Of a DNA stretch of 64,000 nt, positions 22,309-39,583 are shown piece by piece (position 1 is the first letter of the stretch; the number at the start of each line of letters is the position of its first letter). The notes below the pieces were generated by a model that had not been told where the DNA came from, ran no database searches, and worked only from the letters and a program-made list of their open reading frames with translations. Source of the stretch: Apostichopus japonicus (Eukaryota > Echinodermata > Holothuroidea > Aspidochirotida > Stichopodidae); NCBI RefSeq assembly GCF_037975245.1, contig NC_092561.1:16065001-16129000 (forward strand), read 5' to 3'. The position numbers and the translations under genes are program-made.

Positions 22309-24286
22309 ATGCATCTTTCCTGTCACGAAGACGAATCGAAATCCAACGGCTCTTTTAAGGGCCATCAAATATCCCCAGAGAGAGTTACTCATTCCTCTCC
22401 CTCGAAACATGCAATTCGTCGTCTTAATTCTTTTCTTTGTGTGAGTGAATGTATGTGTGTGTGTATGTATACGCCAGCATCGGGCAAAATAAGTTATATG
22501 CATAGGCAATTTTGCTAGAAATTTCAAAACACCGTAATTGAAATCCACCCCCTCCCTCAAGTGAAGTCCCCCCCCCCTTTAGTAATCCCTACCTAATTGG
22601 CTCTTCAGTTCCGACCTCCTGTTTGTTTATATAGACAACTTTCCCTAGGAAAAAAAAAGAAGTGTCTATTCTACAAAACTTCAATATTATCCCCCGTAGG
22701 ACCTCTTGCGAAGGTCGAGCAGGGGTAAACTCCTTTTATTTATACTCAAGTGAAGTCGGTTATTATACGTAATAAAATTCTGCAACAACCCCCAGTTCAC
22801 CAATACAGCAAACCAGTGAAGTTCTAAGACATACGACCCAAGAAGCAAGACAATACGAACTTCCCCCACCCCTCCACCCCCCTCCCGAATCGCTACTTGT
22901 CCATTGAACACAATGCATGCACGACTGTACCGTTACACGATTAGTCCCAAATGCGAGACAACATATCATTTGAAAATGCGCCCTTTTTTTACCACTGCCA
23001 GAACAGTTTCCCTTGCCTCGGGCATTTTATTTGGCTCACGCGGTAGATCACTGGTAATGTGAGCCGAGGAAGTTACTTTTCCAAGCTCGCTAGGCTTGGC
23101 GAGTCGATTACGTAACACGCATGCTATTGTTCCAGACTAATTAGCTAGAAAGGTGCAGAAGTTGACAGTGGCGAAAAATGAACGTCAGTCTTACTAAAGA
23201 GCGGATTTTCATATGTGGCTATGTCGCGATCATCGCAAGTGAAACTATTGAGTGTTTGTGTGTGGTGGGGGAGGACTTAGAGGTTATTTATCGTTATTGT
23301 TGGATTTATTATGGATTATTATGGATTCTAATACCTGTCTTGTCTCCTTACACCGTACAAACCTAGCAGAACCCTACGGTCATCATCGCAGGAATTGCTC
23401 AAGGAGAAGAGAACAAGATGCAAGACCGGCGACAGAGCCTTCTCAGTCAGCGCTCCCAGAATGCCTATACCGAACTCTGTGAGTGTATGCATTTCTCTTA
23501 CCACTTTTAAAAACTGCTTTGAAAGCATATTATGTTAGACTCGCTTTTACTGTGTGATTGACTGTGTTTTAACTGTTATTGTGCATAGATACTACGTTTG
23601 GAACTAGTTACTTAATTCTGAACATTTTATTTTTTTTAATATTTATCTTTCATTTATTTAGTACGTTTAGACTCTATTTTGTATCGTTCAGTATTGGGTA
23701 TTTGATCTGTTTTAGGATTTTGTAATAATTCTCTTACTGTAATGTTTTTTTTTTTTTTTTAATTTAAAAATTTTCATTTATTTACTACGTTTAGGGCTCT
23801 ATTTTGTATCGTTTAGTATTTAGGCTTTTACAATAATTCTCTTACTGTACTATAGTTCCTCATACTTATATATATTTAAACCTGGACTATGATTGAATCT
23901 ATTTACATGCTTCTTAAATTGTTTTGGACTATATGCGTTTTAGTATCGTTTAGTACGGGTGTGTTTTTTTTTTTTTTTTATATTGTTGCCTTTGGCTTTT
24001 ACTTCTTTTTTTTTTCTTTTTTTGGCGCAGCTTTGCTGATTATGCGCTATATAAATATCACTTATTAATATTATTATTATCGATAAACGGGCCCCAGAAC
24101 GTGATCAACTACACGGTCAATGGCTTGAGAGTAACAGGTATATATGATACAATGTTAGATTACTTAAAATAAGAGACAACGAAACTGCATGTTTGAGGAG
24201 GGGGAGATAAGTCTGCCGTTTCTGGAATATAGGATGGCCCTTAAAAGAGCCGTTGGATGTCGAGCCTTCTACACGAGAAGAACAAT

Positions 24287-24658
24287 CTACTTGGAGGTGG
24301 TGTACTTGGTGACAGCCTTGGTACCCTCTGAGACGGCATGCTTGGCGAGCTCACCAGGCAGCAACAGTCTGACGGCGGTCTGGACCTCCCGACTGGTGAT
24401 GGTGGACTTCCTGTTGTAGTGGGCCAAACGGGAAGCTTCGGCGGCGATACGCTCGAAGATGTCGTTCACGAAGCTGTTCATGATAGACATAGCACGGCTA
24501 GAGATACCGGTGTCTGGGTGGACCTGCTTCATGACTTTGTAGATGTAGATACTGTAAGTCTCACGCCTGGTCCTTCGCCTCTTCTTGTCTCCTGGGTTGC
24601 GAGGTGCCTTGGACTTGGCGGCCTTCTTTGCTCCCTTTCCTGCAGCTTTTGGTGCCAT
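24287..24658 (-). CDS. Core histone H2B, unit 5
   Basis: Product identical to the unit-1 H2B. Stem-loop at 24236-24251. Confidence 0.98.
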   Translation of the reverse strand: MAPKAAGKGAKKAAKSKAPRNPGDKKRRRTRRETYSIYIYKVMKQVHPDTGISSRAMSIMNSFVNDIFERIAAEASRLAHYNRKSTITSREVQTAVRLLLPGELAKHAVSEGTKAVTKYTTSK

Positions 24659-25022
24659 TTTGGACGTGAAGTTTTCGTTGCGATACGGTAAGTAAAGCGA
24701 TGAGTGAATGAGTGTCCTCCACGCTGCGAAATGTATTTATGACAGATTTGATATCACTTCAGCGAAGCAGAAAAACTTCCCATATTGACAAAGCACGTGC
24801 TATGCATTGCACAGCACACACGAGCTGGCCAATCACAATGCGGAAGCTTTTCTTAATTCTTTCACGCATTGTACGATCAGGGCAAAGGGTGGCAAAGAAT
24901 CCCCTCATAAGGGCACTGTGCTGTAGCTTTAGAGTCCGGACTACTTGAATGAGAGCTTTCCGGCAGGCAAATCATTTCTTTGATTCGTTTCAAGTCGAAA
25001 ACATACCCAAATTTACTTCATC

Positions 25023-25403
25023 ATGACTGGCAGGGGCAAAGGTGGTAAGGCCAGGGCAAAGGCCAAGAGTCGATCTGCAAGAGCAGGGCTTCAATTCCCA
25101 GTAGGTCGTGTACACAGGTTCCTGCGAAGAGGAAATTACGCCCAGAGGATCGGCGCTGGCGCACCCGTCTACCTGGCTGCCGTACTAGAATACCTCGCCG
25201 CCGAGATCTTGGAATTGGCCGGTAACGCTGCACGTGACAACAAGAAGACCAGGATCATCCCCCGTCATCTCCAACTCGCCATCCGAAACGACGAGGAGTT
25301 GAACAAACTCTTGAGCGGAGTCACCATCGCCCAGGGAGGTGTTCTTCCAAACATCCAGGCTGTCCTTCTACCCAAGAAGACATCCGGAGGCAAGAAGGCT
25401 TAA
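25023..25403 (+). CDS. Core histone H2A, unit 5
   Basis: Product identical to the unit-1 H2A. Stem-loop at 25442-25457. Confidence 0.98.
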   Translation: MTGRGKGGKARAKAKSRSARAGLQFPVGRVHRFLRRGNYAQRIGAGAPVYLAAVLEYLAAEILELAGNAARDNKKTRIIPRHLQLAIRNDEELNKLLSGVTIAQGGVLPNIQAVLLPKKTSGGKKA

Positions 25404-26595
25404 AGGGGAGGTTGCATTGCAATCGCCCATCGATTACCAACGGCTCTTTTAAGGGCCATCAAATCACCCAGAAAGACATACTCATTCCTCTCCTCAAACA
25501 TGCTTGCGTCAGTGTCTTATTTCTCCTTTTAAGTTAGATGTATCAGCTAGCTGCAACCCTAATAATCGTGGGGCTTCGGACCCTCAGCCAAAAACCAAAG
25601 GTCAGAAACCCCAAGATTTGAGTGAAAACTCCTGCTGGACAGAAATCTAACATCCCATAAAATAAAAAAAATTAAAAAACTATATATAATGTATGTAGGG
25701 AACTTTTCACATGATTTTGGCCGCAGGTTTTATGAATTAAGTATTTAGCAAGAGATCTTGGATTAGGGGATAAAGGGAACTTATTATTATTATTATTATT
25801 TATTAATAATTTTTGTAACTTTTGGGGTTTGAAATAAAAATAGATATTGAGTTTTGCTGCTTCAATGAGCTTACTGGTAGCAATGCATCTGGGGTGTTAA
25901 GTCAGATCCTAAGGGCTTTATTATTAATAGTCTTAGAAATTTGAAACTTGTAACAACTAACGAGGCATATACTACCGCAAGTATTAATCGTTTCGCACCT
26001 TTCAATGTTATTAAGTCTGGAAATTTTAGTCGGTGTGTTACGTAATCAATTCGCAAAGCCAAGCCGAGGGAACGAGCATCAGCTCAAATTTTCCCCCGAT
26101 CTACTGCGAGAGCCTATTGAAATGCCCGAGGCAGGTAAACTGTTATGGCAGTGGTATTAAATTTAAGATCTTCCGTGCTTTGAACGATAGAGATATTACT
26201 ACGTTTTTAAGATTTACTTCTCTTGTATTGGAGATCGTTAACATACACGCTGATGTGTGTCAACCCATGTTAACACGCTTATAATACCAAGGCGATTAGG
26301 ATAGAGTGTGTGTGTGTGTGGATTAGGGGTTATGATTATGAGTTAGGGATAAGCTCACTTTGATTATTGATTAGTGAATTGCATCATGCACGAAGGGAAT
26401 CACCAACCACCCAGCATAGAAGTAATAATTACAATAATAATGATAATCATTAAAAAAAAAAAAAAAAAAAAAAAAATAATAATGAGACGACAAGTTGCAT
26501 GTTCGGAGGGAGAGAAAAATCTGCTTTAACTGGTAGATATGATGGCCCTTAAAAGAGCCGTTGGTTTTCGAGAATCCGTCGGAGACAGATACGAT

Positions 26596-27012
<417 letters not shown>

Positions 27013-27724
27013 TCAGTCTGTGTTCTATCAGTACAAAGATGTAATGAAGCACGGACTACAAGAAACCGCACGTTATAAGCAGCTCCCCTCAAACAACCCG
27101 CTAATCGCGTCACTCGACCTGTGCTCGATTCTGATTGGCCGAGTGCGACAGCCGCGAGTCGTTCTGATTAGCTAAGCGGCAATGGCAAATTTCAGGAGCC
27201 TAATTTAAGCGAACGGTAGTCGAAACTGCTCATGCCGGGCAGGAAAATGGTAGTCACTTTCATAAAGTATCTATTTCTTAGACTTTCTGCCATTTAAAAT
27301 GACGAAAAATTGTTGAAAACTCTTATCGAAAACCCTCCAGCTTCGCATTTGACAGTCAGTCAGCAATCCCCAATTGTGACGTCATGAACATTACCTTCGT
27401 CGATTGGTCAGATTAGGCTAACACAGAGTTAGCGTCAAGTGTAATTTTACGTGTGATATTTTAACGGAATGACAGGGTGAAGCCAATATTCGACCATTCG
27501 GGACAAATTTGGCCTTATCGAATTCACCCCTCACCGATATTTCATAACATAGAACATCACACGACGAACAAGAAACGGCATCAAACTCCGCCGAGCTTCC
27601 ATTCCCACGGGTTCTGATGCAGACATCGGGGTAGTTCGCTTACGTCCGTTCAAAACATCGCCTGCTTGACGGGTATCGCTAATATAATGCCACACATTGA
27701 GGGACTTTCTACATTTTACTGTGA

Positions 27725-28066
<342 letters not shown>

Positions 28067-30044
28067 ATGCATCTTTCCTGTCACGAAGACGAATCGAAAT
28101 CCAACGGCTCTTTTAAGGGCCATCAAATATCCCCAGAGAGAGTTACTCATTCCTCTCCCTCGAAACATGCAATTCGTCGTCTTAATTCTTTTCTTTGTGT
28201 GAGTGAATGTATGTGTGTGTGTATGTATACGCCAGCATCGGGCAAAATAAGTTATATGCATAGGCAATTTTGCTAGAAATTTCAAAACACCGTAATTGAA
28301 ATCCACCCCCTCCCTCAAGTGAAGTCCCCCCCCCCTTTAGTAATCCCTACCTAATTGGCTCTTCAGTTCCGACCTCCTGTTTGTTTATATAGACAACTTT
28401 CCCTAGGAAAAAAAAAGAAGTGTCTATTCTACAAAACTTCAATATTATCCCCCGTAGGACCTCTTGCGAAGGTCGAGCAGGGGTAAACTCCTTTTATTTA
28501 TACTCAAGTGAAGTCGGTTATTATACGTAATAAAATTCTGCAACAACCCCCAGTTCACCAATACAGCAAACCAGTGAAGTTCTAAGACATACGACCCAAG
28601 AAGCAAGACAATACGAACTTCCCCCACCCCTCCACCCCCCTCCCGAATCGCTACTTGTCCATTGAACACAATGCATGCACGACTGTACCGTTACACGATT
28701 AGTCCCAAATGCGAGACAACATATCATTTGAAAATGCGCCCTTTTTTTACCACTGCCAGAACAGTTTCCCTTGCCTCGGGCATTTTATTTGGCTCACGCG
28801 GTAGATCACTGGTAATGTGAGCCGAGGAAGTTACTTTTCCAAGCTCGCTAGGCTTGGCGAGTCGATTACGTAACACGCATGCTATTGTTCCAGACTAATT
28901 AGCTAGAAAGGTGCAGAAGTTGACAGTGGCGAAAAATGAACGTCAGTCTTACTAAAGAGCGGATTTTCATATGTGGCTATGTCGCGATCATCGCAAGTGA
29001 AACTATTGAGTGTTTGTGTGTGGTGGGGGAGGACTTAGAGGTTATTTATCGTTATTGTTGGATTTATTATGGATTATTATGGATTCTAATACCTGTCTTG
29101 TCTCCTTACACCGTACAAACCTAGCAGAACCCTACGGTCATCATCGCAGGAATTGCTCAAGGAGAAGAGAACAAGATGCAAGACCGGCGACAGAGCCTTC
29201 TCAGTCAGCGCTCCCAGAATGCCTATACCGAACTCTGTGAGTGTATGCATTTCTCTTACCACTTTTAAAAACTGCTTTGAAAGCATATTATGTTAGACTC
29301 GCTTTTACTGTGTGATTGACTGTGTTTTAACTGTTATTGTGCATAGATACTACGTTTGGAACTAGTTACTTAATTCTGAACATTTTATTTTTTTTAATAT
29401 TTATCTTTCATTTATTTAGTACGTTTAGACTCTATTTTGTATCGTTCAGTATTGGGTATTTGATCTGTTTTAGGATTTTGTAATAATTCTCTTACTGTAA
29501 TGTTTTTTTTTTTTTTTTAATTTAAAAATTTTCATTTATTTACTACGTTTAGGGCTCTATTTTGTATCGTTTAGTATTTAGGCTTTTACAATAATTCTCT
29601 TACTGTACTATAGTTCCTCATACTTATATATATTTAAACCTGGACTATGATTGAATCTATTTACATGCTTCTTAAATTGTTTTGGACTATATGCGTTTTA
29701 GTATCGTTTAGTACGGGTGTGTTTTTTTTTTTTTTTTATATTGTTGCCTTTGGCTTTTACTTCTTTTTTTTTTCTTTTTTTGGCGCAGCTTTGCTGATTA
29801 TGCGCTATATAAATATCACTTATTAATATTATTATTATCGATAAACGGGCCCCAGAACGTGATCAACTACACGGTCAATGGCTTGAGAGTAACAGGTATA
29901 TATGATACAATGTTAGATTACTTAAAATAAGAGACAACGAAACTGCATGTTTGAGGAGGGGGAGATAAGTCTGCCGTTTCTGGAATATAGGATGGCCCTT
30001 AAAAGAGCCGTTGGATGTCGAGCCTTCTACACGAGAAGAACAAT

Positions 30045-30416
30045 CTACTTGGAGGTGGTGTACTTGGTGACAGCCTTGGTACCCTCTGAGACGGCATGCT
30101 TGGCGAGCTCACCAGGCAGCAACAGTCTGACGGCGGTCTGGACCTCCCGACTGGTGATGGTGGACTTCCTGTTGTAGTGGGCCAAACGGGAAGCTTCGGC
30201 GGCGATACGCTCGAAGATGTCGTTCACGAAGCTGTTCATGATAGACATAGCACGGCTAGAGATACCGGTGTCTGGGTGGACCTGCTTCATGACTTTGTAG
30301 ATGTAGATACTGTAAGTCTCACGCCTGGTCCTTCGCCTCTTCTTGTCTCCTGGGTTGCGAGGTGCCTTGGACTTGGCGGCCTTCTTTGCTCCCTTTCCTG
30401 CAGCTTTTGGTGCCAT
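30045..30416 (-). CDS. Core histone H2B, unit 6
   Basis: Product identical to the unit-1 H2B. Stem-loop at 29994-30009. Confidence 0.98.
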   Translation of the reverse strand: MAPKAAGKGAKKAAKSKAPRNPGDKKRRRTRRETYSIYIYKVMKQVHPDTGISSRAMSIMNSFVNDIFERIAAEASRLAHYNRKSTITSREVQTAVRLLLPGELAKHAVSEGTKAVTKYTTSK

Positions 30417-30780
30417 TTTGGACGTGAAGTTTTCGTTGCGATACGGTAAGTAAAGCGATGAGTGAATGAGTGTCCTCCACGCTGCGAAATGTATTTATGA
30501 CAGATTTGATATCACTTCAGCGAAGCAGAAAAACTTCCCATATTGACAAAGCACGTGCTATGCATTGCACAGCACACACGAGCTGGCCAATCACAATGCG
30601 GAAGCTTTTCTTAATTCTTTCACGCATTGTACGATCAGGGCAAAGGGTGGCAAAGAATCCCCTCATAAGGGCACTGTGCTGTAGCTTTAGAGTCCGGACT
30701 ACTTGAATGAGAGCTTTCCGGCAGGCAAATCATTTCTTTGATTCGTTTCAAGTCGAAAACATACCCAAATTTACTTCATC

Positions 30781-31161
30781 ATGACTGGCAGGGGCAAAGG
30801 TGGTAAGGCCAGGGCAAAGGCCAAGAGTCGATCTGCAAGAGCAGGGCTTCAATTCCCAGTAGGTCGTGTACACAGGTTCCTGCGAAGAGGAAATTACGCC
30901 CAGAGGATCGGCGCTGGCGCACCCGTCTACCTGGCTGCCGTACTAGAATACCTCGCCGCCGAGATCTTGGAATTGGCCGGTAACGCTGCACGTGACAACA
31001 AGAAGACCAGGATCATCCCCCGTCATCTCCAACTCGCCATCCGAAACGACGAGGAGTTGAACAAACTCTTGAGCGGAGTCACCATCGCCCAGGGAGGTGT
31101 TCTTCCAAACATCCAGGCTGTCCTTCTACCCAAGAAGACATCCGGAGGCAAGAAGGCTTAA
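30781..31161 (+). CDS. Core histone H2A, unit 6
   Basis: Product identical to the unit-1 H2A. Stem-loop at 31200-31215. Confidence 0.98.
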   Translation: MTGRGKGGKARAKAKSRSARAGLQFPVGRVHRFLRRGNYAQRIGAGAPVYLAAVLEYLAAEILELAGNAARDNKKTRIIPRHLQLAIRNDEELNKLLSGVTIAQGGVLPNIQAVLLPKKTSGGKKA

Positions 31162-32353
31162 AGGGGAGGTTGCATTGCAATCGCCCATCGATTACCAACG
31201 GCTCTTTTAAGGGCCATCAAATCACCCAGAAAGACATACTCATTCCTCTCCTCAAACATGCTTGCGTCAGTGTCTTATTTCTCCTTTTAAGTTAGATGTA
31301 TCAGCTAGCTGCAACCCTAATAATCGTGGGGCTTCGGACCCTCAGCCAAAAACCAAAGGTCAGAAACCCCAAGATTTGAGTGAAAACTCCTGCTGGACAG
31401 AAATCTAACATCCCATAAAATAAAAAAAATTAAAAAACTATATATAATGTATGTAGGGAACTTTTCACATGATTTTGGCCGCAGGTTTTATGAATTAAGT
31501 ATTTAGCAAGAGATCTTGGATTAGGGGATAAAGGGAACTTATTATTATTATTATTATTTATTAATAATTTTTGTAACTTTTGGGGTTTGAAATAAAAATA
31601 GATATTGAGTTTTGCTGCTTCAATGAGCTTACTGGTAGCAATGCATCTGGGGTGTTAAGTCAGATCCTAAGGGCTTTATTATTAATAGTCTTAGAAATTT
31701 GAAACTTGTAACAACTAACGAGGCATATACTACCGCAAGTATTAATCGTTTCGCACCTTTCAATGTTATTAAGTCTGGAAATTTTAGTCGGTGTGTTACG
31801 TAATCAATTCGCAAAGCCAAGCCGAGGGAACGAGCATCAGCTCAAATTTTCCCCCGATCTACTGCGAGAGCCTATTGAAATGCCCGAGGCAGGTAAACTG
31901 TTATGGCAGTGGTATTAAATTTAAGATCTTCCGTGCTTTGAACGATAGAGATATTACTACGTTTTTAAGATTTACTTCTCTTGTATTGGAGATCGTTAAC
32001 ATACACGCTGATGTGTGTCAACCCATGTTAACACGCTTATAATACCAAGGCGATTAGGATAGAGTGTGTGTGTGTGTGGATTAGGGGTTATGATTATGAG
32101 TTAGGGATAAGCTCACTTTGATTATTGATTAGTGAATTGCATCATGCACGAAGGGAATCACCAACCACCCAGCATAGAAGTAATAATTACAATAATAATG
32201 ATAATCATTAAAAAAAAAAAAAAAAAAAAAAAAATAATAATGAGACGACAAGTTGCATGTTCGGAGGGAGAGAAAAATCTGCTTTAACTGGTAGATATGA
32301 TGGCCCTTAAAAGAGCCGTTGGTTTTCGAGAATCCGTCGGAGACAGATACGAT

Positions 32354-32770
<417 letters not shown>

Positions 32771-33482
32771 TCAGTCTGTGTTCTATCAGTACAAAGATGT
32801 AATGAAGCACGGACTACAAGAAACCGCACGTTATAAGCAGCTCCCCTCAAACAACCCGCTAATCGCGTCACTCGACCTGTGCTCGATTCTGATTGGCCGA
32901 GTGCGACAGCCGCGAGTCGTTCTGATTAGCTAAGCGGCAATGGCAAATTTCAGGAGCCTAATTTAAGCGAACGGTAGTCGAAACTGCTCATGCCGGGCAG
33001 GAAAATGGTAGTCACTTTCATAAAGTATCTATTTCTTAGACTTTCTGCCATTTAAAATGACGAAAAATTGTTGAAAACTCTTATCGAAAACCCTCCAGCT
33101 TCGCATTTGACAGTCAGTCAGCAATCCCCAATTGTGACGTCATGAACATTACCTTCGTCGATTGGTCAGATTAGGCTAACACAGAGTTAGCGTCAAGTGT
33201 AATTTTACGTGTGATATTTTAACGGAATGACAGGGTGAAGCCAATATTCGACCATTCGGGACAAATTTGGCCTTATCGAATTCACCCCTCACCGATATTT
33301 CATAACATAGAACATCACACGACGAACAAGAAACGGCATCAAACTCCGCCGAGCTTCCATTCCCACGGGTTCTGATGCAGACATCGGGGTAGTTCGCTTA
33401 CGTCCGTTCAAAACATCGCCTGCTTGACGGGTATCGCTAATATAATGCCACACATTGAGGGACTTTCTACATTTTACTGTGA

Positions 33483-33824
<342 letters not shown>

Positions 33825-35804
33825 ATGCATCTTTCCTGTCACGAAGACGAATCGAAATCCAACGGCTCTTTTAAGGGCCATCAAATATCCCCAGAGAGAG
33901 TTACTCATTCCTCTCCCTCGAAACATGCAATTCGTCGTCTTAATTCTTTTCTTTGTGTGAGTGAATGTATGTGTGTGTGTATGTATACGCCAGCATCGGG
34001 CAAAATAAGTTATATGCATAGGCAATTTTGCTAGAAATTTCAAAACACCGTAATTGAAATCCACCCCCTCCCTCAAGTGAAGTCCCCCCCCCCCTTTAGT
34101 AATCCCTACCTAATTGGCTCTTCAGTTCCGACCTCCTGTTTGTTTATATAGACAACTTTCCCTAGGAAAAAAAAAGAAGTGTCTATTCTACAAAACTTCA
34201 ATATTATCCCCCGTAGGACCTCTTGCGAAGGTCGAGCAGGGGTAAACTCCTTTTATTTATACTCAAGTGAAGTCGGTTATTATACGTAATAAAATTCTGC
34301 AACAACCCCCAGTTCACCAATACAGCAAACCAGTGAAGTTCTAAGACATACGACCCAAGAAGCAAGACAATACGAACTTCCCCCACCCCTCCACCCCCCT
34401 CCCGAATCGCTACTTGTCCATTGAACACAATGCATGCACGACTGTACCGTTACACGATTAGTCCCAAATGCGAGACAACATATCATTTGAAAATGCGCCC
34501 TTTTTTTACCACTGCCAGAACAGTTTCCCTTGCCTCGGGCATTTTATTTGGCTCACGCGGTAGATCACTGGTAATGTGAGCCGAGGAAGTTACTTTTCCA
34601 AGCTCGCTAGGCTTGGCGAGTCGATTACGTAACACGCATGCTATTGTTCCAGACTAATTAGCTAGAAAGGTGCAGAAGTTGACAGTGGCGAAAAATGAAC
34701 GTCAGTCTTACTAAAGAGCGGATTTTCATATGTGGCTATGTCGCGATCATCGCAAGTGAAACTATTGAGTGTTTGTGTGTGGTGGGGGAGGACTTAGAGG
34801 TTATTTATCGTTATTGTTGGATTTATTATGGATTATTATGGATTCTAATACCTGTCTTGTCTCCTTACACCGTACAAACCTAGCAGAACCCTACGGTCAT
34901 CATCGCAGGAATTGCTCAAGGAGAAGAGAACAAGATGCAAGACCGGCGACAGAGCCTTCTCAGTCAGCGCTCCCAGAATGCCTATACCGAACTCTGTGAG
35001 TGTATGCATTTCTCTTACCACTTTTAAAAACTGCTTTGAAAGCATATTATGTTAGACTCGCTTTTACTGTGTGATTGACTGTGTTTTAACTGTTATTGTG
35101 CATAGATACTACGTTTGGAACTAGTTACTTAATTCTGAACATTTTATTTTTTTTAATATTTATCTTTCATTTATTTAGTACGTTTAGACTCTATTTTGTA
35201 TCGTTCAGTATTGGGTATTTGATCTGTTTTAGGATTTTGTAATAATTCTCTTACTGTAATGTTTTTTTTTTTTTTTTAATTTAAAAATTTTCATTTATTT
35301 ACTACGTTTAGGGCTCTATTTTGTATCGTTTAGTATTTAGGCTTTTACAATAATTCTCTTACTGTACTATAGTTCCTCATACTTATATATATTTAAACCT
35401 GGACTATGATTGAATCTATTTACATGCTTCTTAAATTGTTTTGGACTATATGCGTTTTAGTATCGTTTAGTACGGGTGTGTTTTTTTTTTTTTTTTTATA
35501 TTGTTGCCTTTGGCTTTTACTTCTTTTTTTTTTCTTTTTTTGGCGCAGCTTTGCTGATTATGCGCTATATAAATATCACTTATTAATATTATTATTATCG
35601 ATAAACGGGCCCCAGAACGTGATCAACTACACGGTCAATGGCTTGAGAGTAACAGGTATATATGATACAATGTTAGATTACTTAAAATAAGAGACAACGA
35701 AACTGCATGTTTGAGGAGGGGGAGATAAGTCTGCCGTTTCTGGAATATAGGATGGCCCTTAAAAGAGCCGTTGGATGTCGAGCCTTCTACACGAGAAGAA
35801 CAAT

Positions 35805-36176
35805 CTACTTGGAGGTGGTGTACTTGGTGACAGCCTTGGTACCCTCTGAGACGGCATGCTTGGCGAGCTCACCAGGCAGCAACAGTCTGACGGCGGTCTG
35901 GACCTCCCGACTGGTGATGGTGGACTTCCTGTTGTAGTGGGCCAAACGGGAAGCTTCGGCGGCGATACGCTCGAAGATGTCGTTCACGAAGCTGTTCATG
36001 ATAGACATAGCACGGCTAGAGATACCGGTGTCTGGGTGGACCTGCTTCATGACTTTGTAGATGTAGATACTGTAAGTCTCACGCCTGGTCCTTCGCCTCT
36101 TCTTGTCTCCTGGGTTGCGAGGTGCCTTGGACTTGGCGGCCTTCTTTGCTCCCTTTCCTGCAGCTTTTGGTGCCAT
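35805..36176 (-). CDS. Core histone H2B, unit 7
   Basis: Product identical to the unit-1 H2B. Stem-loop at 35754-35769. An extra T in the upstream T run shifts it by one base relative to the unit start. Confidence 0.98.
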   Translation of the reverse strand: MAPKAAGKGAKKAAKSKAPRNPGDKKRRRTRRETYSIYIYKVMKQVHPDTGISSRAMSIMNSFVNDIFERIAAEASRLAHYNRKSTITSREVQTAVRLLLPGELAKHAVSEGTKAVTKYTTSK

Positions 36177-36540
36177 TTTGGACGTGAAGTTTTCGTTGCG
36201 ATACGGTAAGTAAAGCGATGAGTGAATGAGTGTCCTCCACGCTGCGAAATGTATTTATGACAGATTTGATATCACTTCAGCGAAGCAGAAAAACTTCCCA
36301 TATTGACAAAGCACGTGCTATGCATTGCACAGCACACACGAGCTGGCCAATCACAATGCGGAAGCTTTTCTTAATTCTTTCACGCATTGTACGATCAGGG
36401 CAAAGGGTGGCAAAGAATCCCCTCATAAGGGCACTGTGCTGTAGCTTTAGAGTCCGGACTACTTGAATGAGAGCTTTCCGGCAGGCAAATCATTTCTTTG
36501 ATTCGTTTCAAGTCGAAAACATACCCAAATTTACTTCATC

Positions 36541-36921
36541 ATGACTGGCAGGGGCAAAGGTGGTAAGGCCAGGGCAAAGGCCAAGAGTCGATCTGCAAGA
36601 GCAGGGCTTCAATTCCCAGTAGGTCGTGTACACAGGTTCCTGCGAAGAGGAAATTACGCCCAGAGGATCGGCGCTGGCGCACCCGTCTACCTGGCTGCCG
36701 TACTAGAATACCTCGCCGCCGAGATCTTGGAATTGGCCGGTAACGCTGCACGTGACAACAAGAAGACCAGGATCATCCCCCGTCATCTCCAACTCGCCAT
36801 CCGAAACGACGAGGAGTTGAACAAACTCTTGAGCGGAGTCACCATCGCCCAGGGAGGTGTTCTTCCAAACATCCAGGCTGTCCTTCTACCCAAGAAGACA
36901 TCCGGAGGCAAGAAGGCTTAA
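36541..36921 (+). CDS. Core histone H2A, unit 7
   Basis: Product identical to the unit-1 H2A. Stem-loop at 36960-36975. Confidence 0.98.
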   Translation: MTGRGKGGKARAKAKSRSARAGLQFPVGRVHRFLRRGNYAQRIGAGAPVYLAAVLEYLAAEILELAGNAARDNKKTRIIPRHLQLAIRNDEELNKLLSGVTIAQGGVLPNIQAVLLPKKTSGGKKA

Positions 36922-38112
36922 AGGGGAGGTTGCATTGCAATCGCCCATCGATTACCAACGGCTCTTTTAAGGGCCATCAAATCACCCAGAAAGACATACT
37001 CATTCCTCTCCTCAAACATGCTTGCGTCAGTGTCTTATTTCTCCTTTTAAGTTAGATGTATCAGCTAGCTGCAACCCTAATAATCGTGGGGCTTCGGACC
37101 CTCAGCCAAAAACCAAAGGTCAGAAACCCCAAGATTTGAGTGAAAACTCCTGCTGGACAGAAATCTAACATCCCATAAAATAAAAAAAATTAAAAAACTA
37201 TATATAATGTATGTAGGGAACTTTTCACATGATTTTGGCCGCAGGTTTTATGAATTAAGTATTTAGCAAGAGATCTTGGATTAGGGGATAAAGGGAACTT
37301 ATTATTATTATTATTATTTATTAATAATTTTTGTAACTTTTGGGGTTTGAAATAAAAATAGATATTGAGTTTTGCTGCTTCAATGAGCTTACTGGTAGCA
37401 ATGCATCTGGGGTGTTAAGTCAGATCCTAAGGGCTTTATTATTAATAGTCTTAGAAATTTGAAACTTGTAACAACTAACGAGGCATATACTACCGCAAGT
37501 ATTAATCGTTTCGCACCTTTCAATGTTATTAAGTCTGGAAATTTTAGTCGGTGTGTTACGTAATCAATTCGCAAAGCCAAGCCGAGGGAACGAGCATCAG
37601 CTCAAATTTTCCCCCGATCTACTGCGAGAGCCTATTGAAATGCCCGAGGCAGGTAAACTGTTATGGCAGTGGTATTAAATTTAAGATCTTCCGTGCTTTG
37701 AACGATAGAGATATTACTACGTTTTTAAGATTTACTTCTCTTGTATTGGAGATCGTTAACATACACGCTGATGTGTGTCAACCCATGTTAACACGCTTAT
37801 AATACCAAGGCGATTAGGATAGAGTGTGTGTGTGTGTGGATTAGGGGTTATGATTATGAGTTAGGGATAAGCTCACTTTGATTATTGATTAGTGAATTGC
37901 ATCATGCACGAAGGGAATCACCAACCACCCAGCATAGAAGTAATAATTACAATAATAATGATAATCATTAAAAAAAAAAAAAAAAAAAAAAAATAATAAT
38001 GAGACGACAAGTTGCATGTTCGGAGGGAGAGAAAAATCTGCTTTAACTGGTAGATATGATGGCCCTTAAAAGAGCCGTTGGTTTTCGAGAATCCGTCGGA
38101 GACAGATACGAT

Positions 38113-38529
<417 letters not shown>

Positions 38530-39241
38530 TCAGTCTGTGTTCTATCAGTACAAAGATGTAATGAAGCACGGACTACAAGAAACCGCACGTTATAAGCAGC
38601 TCCCCTCAAACAACCCGCTAATCGCGTCACTCGACCTGTGCTCGATTCTGATTGGCCGAGTGCGACAGCCGCGAGTCGTTCTGATTAGCTAAGCGGCAAT
38701 GGCAAATTTCAGGAGCCTAATTTAAGCGAACGGTAGTCGAAACTGCTCATGCCGGGCAGGAAAATGGTAGTCACTTTCATAAAGTATCTATTTCTTAGAC
38801 TTTCTGCCATTTAAAATGACGAAAAATTGTTGAAAACTCTTATCGAAAACCCTCCAGCTTCGCATTTGACAGTCAGTCAGCAATCCCCAATTGTGACGTC
38901 ATGAACATTACCTTCGTCGATTGGTCAGATTAGGCTAACACAGAGTTAGCGTCAAGTGTAATTTTACGTGTGATATTTTAACGGAATGACAGGGTGAAGC
39001 CAATATTCGACCATTCGGGACAAATTTGGCCTTATCGAATTCACCCCTCACCGATATTTCATAACATAGAACATCACACGACGAACAAGAAACGGCATCA
39101 AACTCCGCCGAGCTTCCATTCCCACGGGTTCTGATGCAGACATCGGGGTAGTTCGCTTACGTCCGTTCAAAACATCGCCTGCTTGACGGGTATCGCTAAT
39201 ATAATGCCACACATTGAGGGACTTTCTACATTTTACTGTGA

Positions 39242-39583
<342 letters not shown>

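Noticed and set aside
35406-35690. Phenylalanine-rich open frame (also near 49923)
   Set aside because: It appears only where a T run is one base longer. It is translation of poly-T spacer, not a gene.
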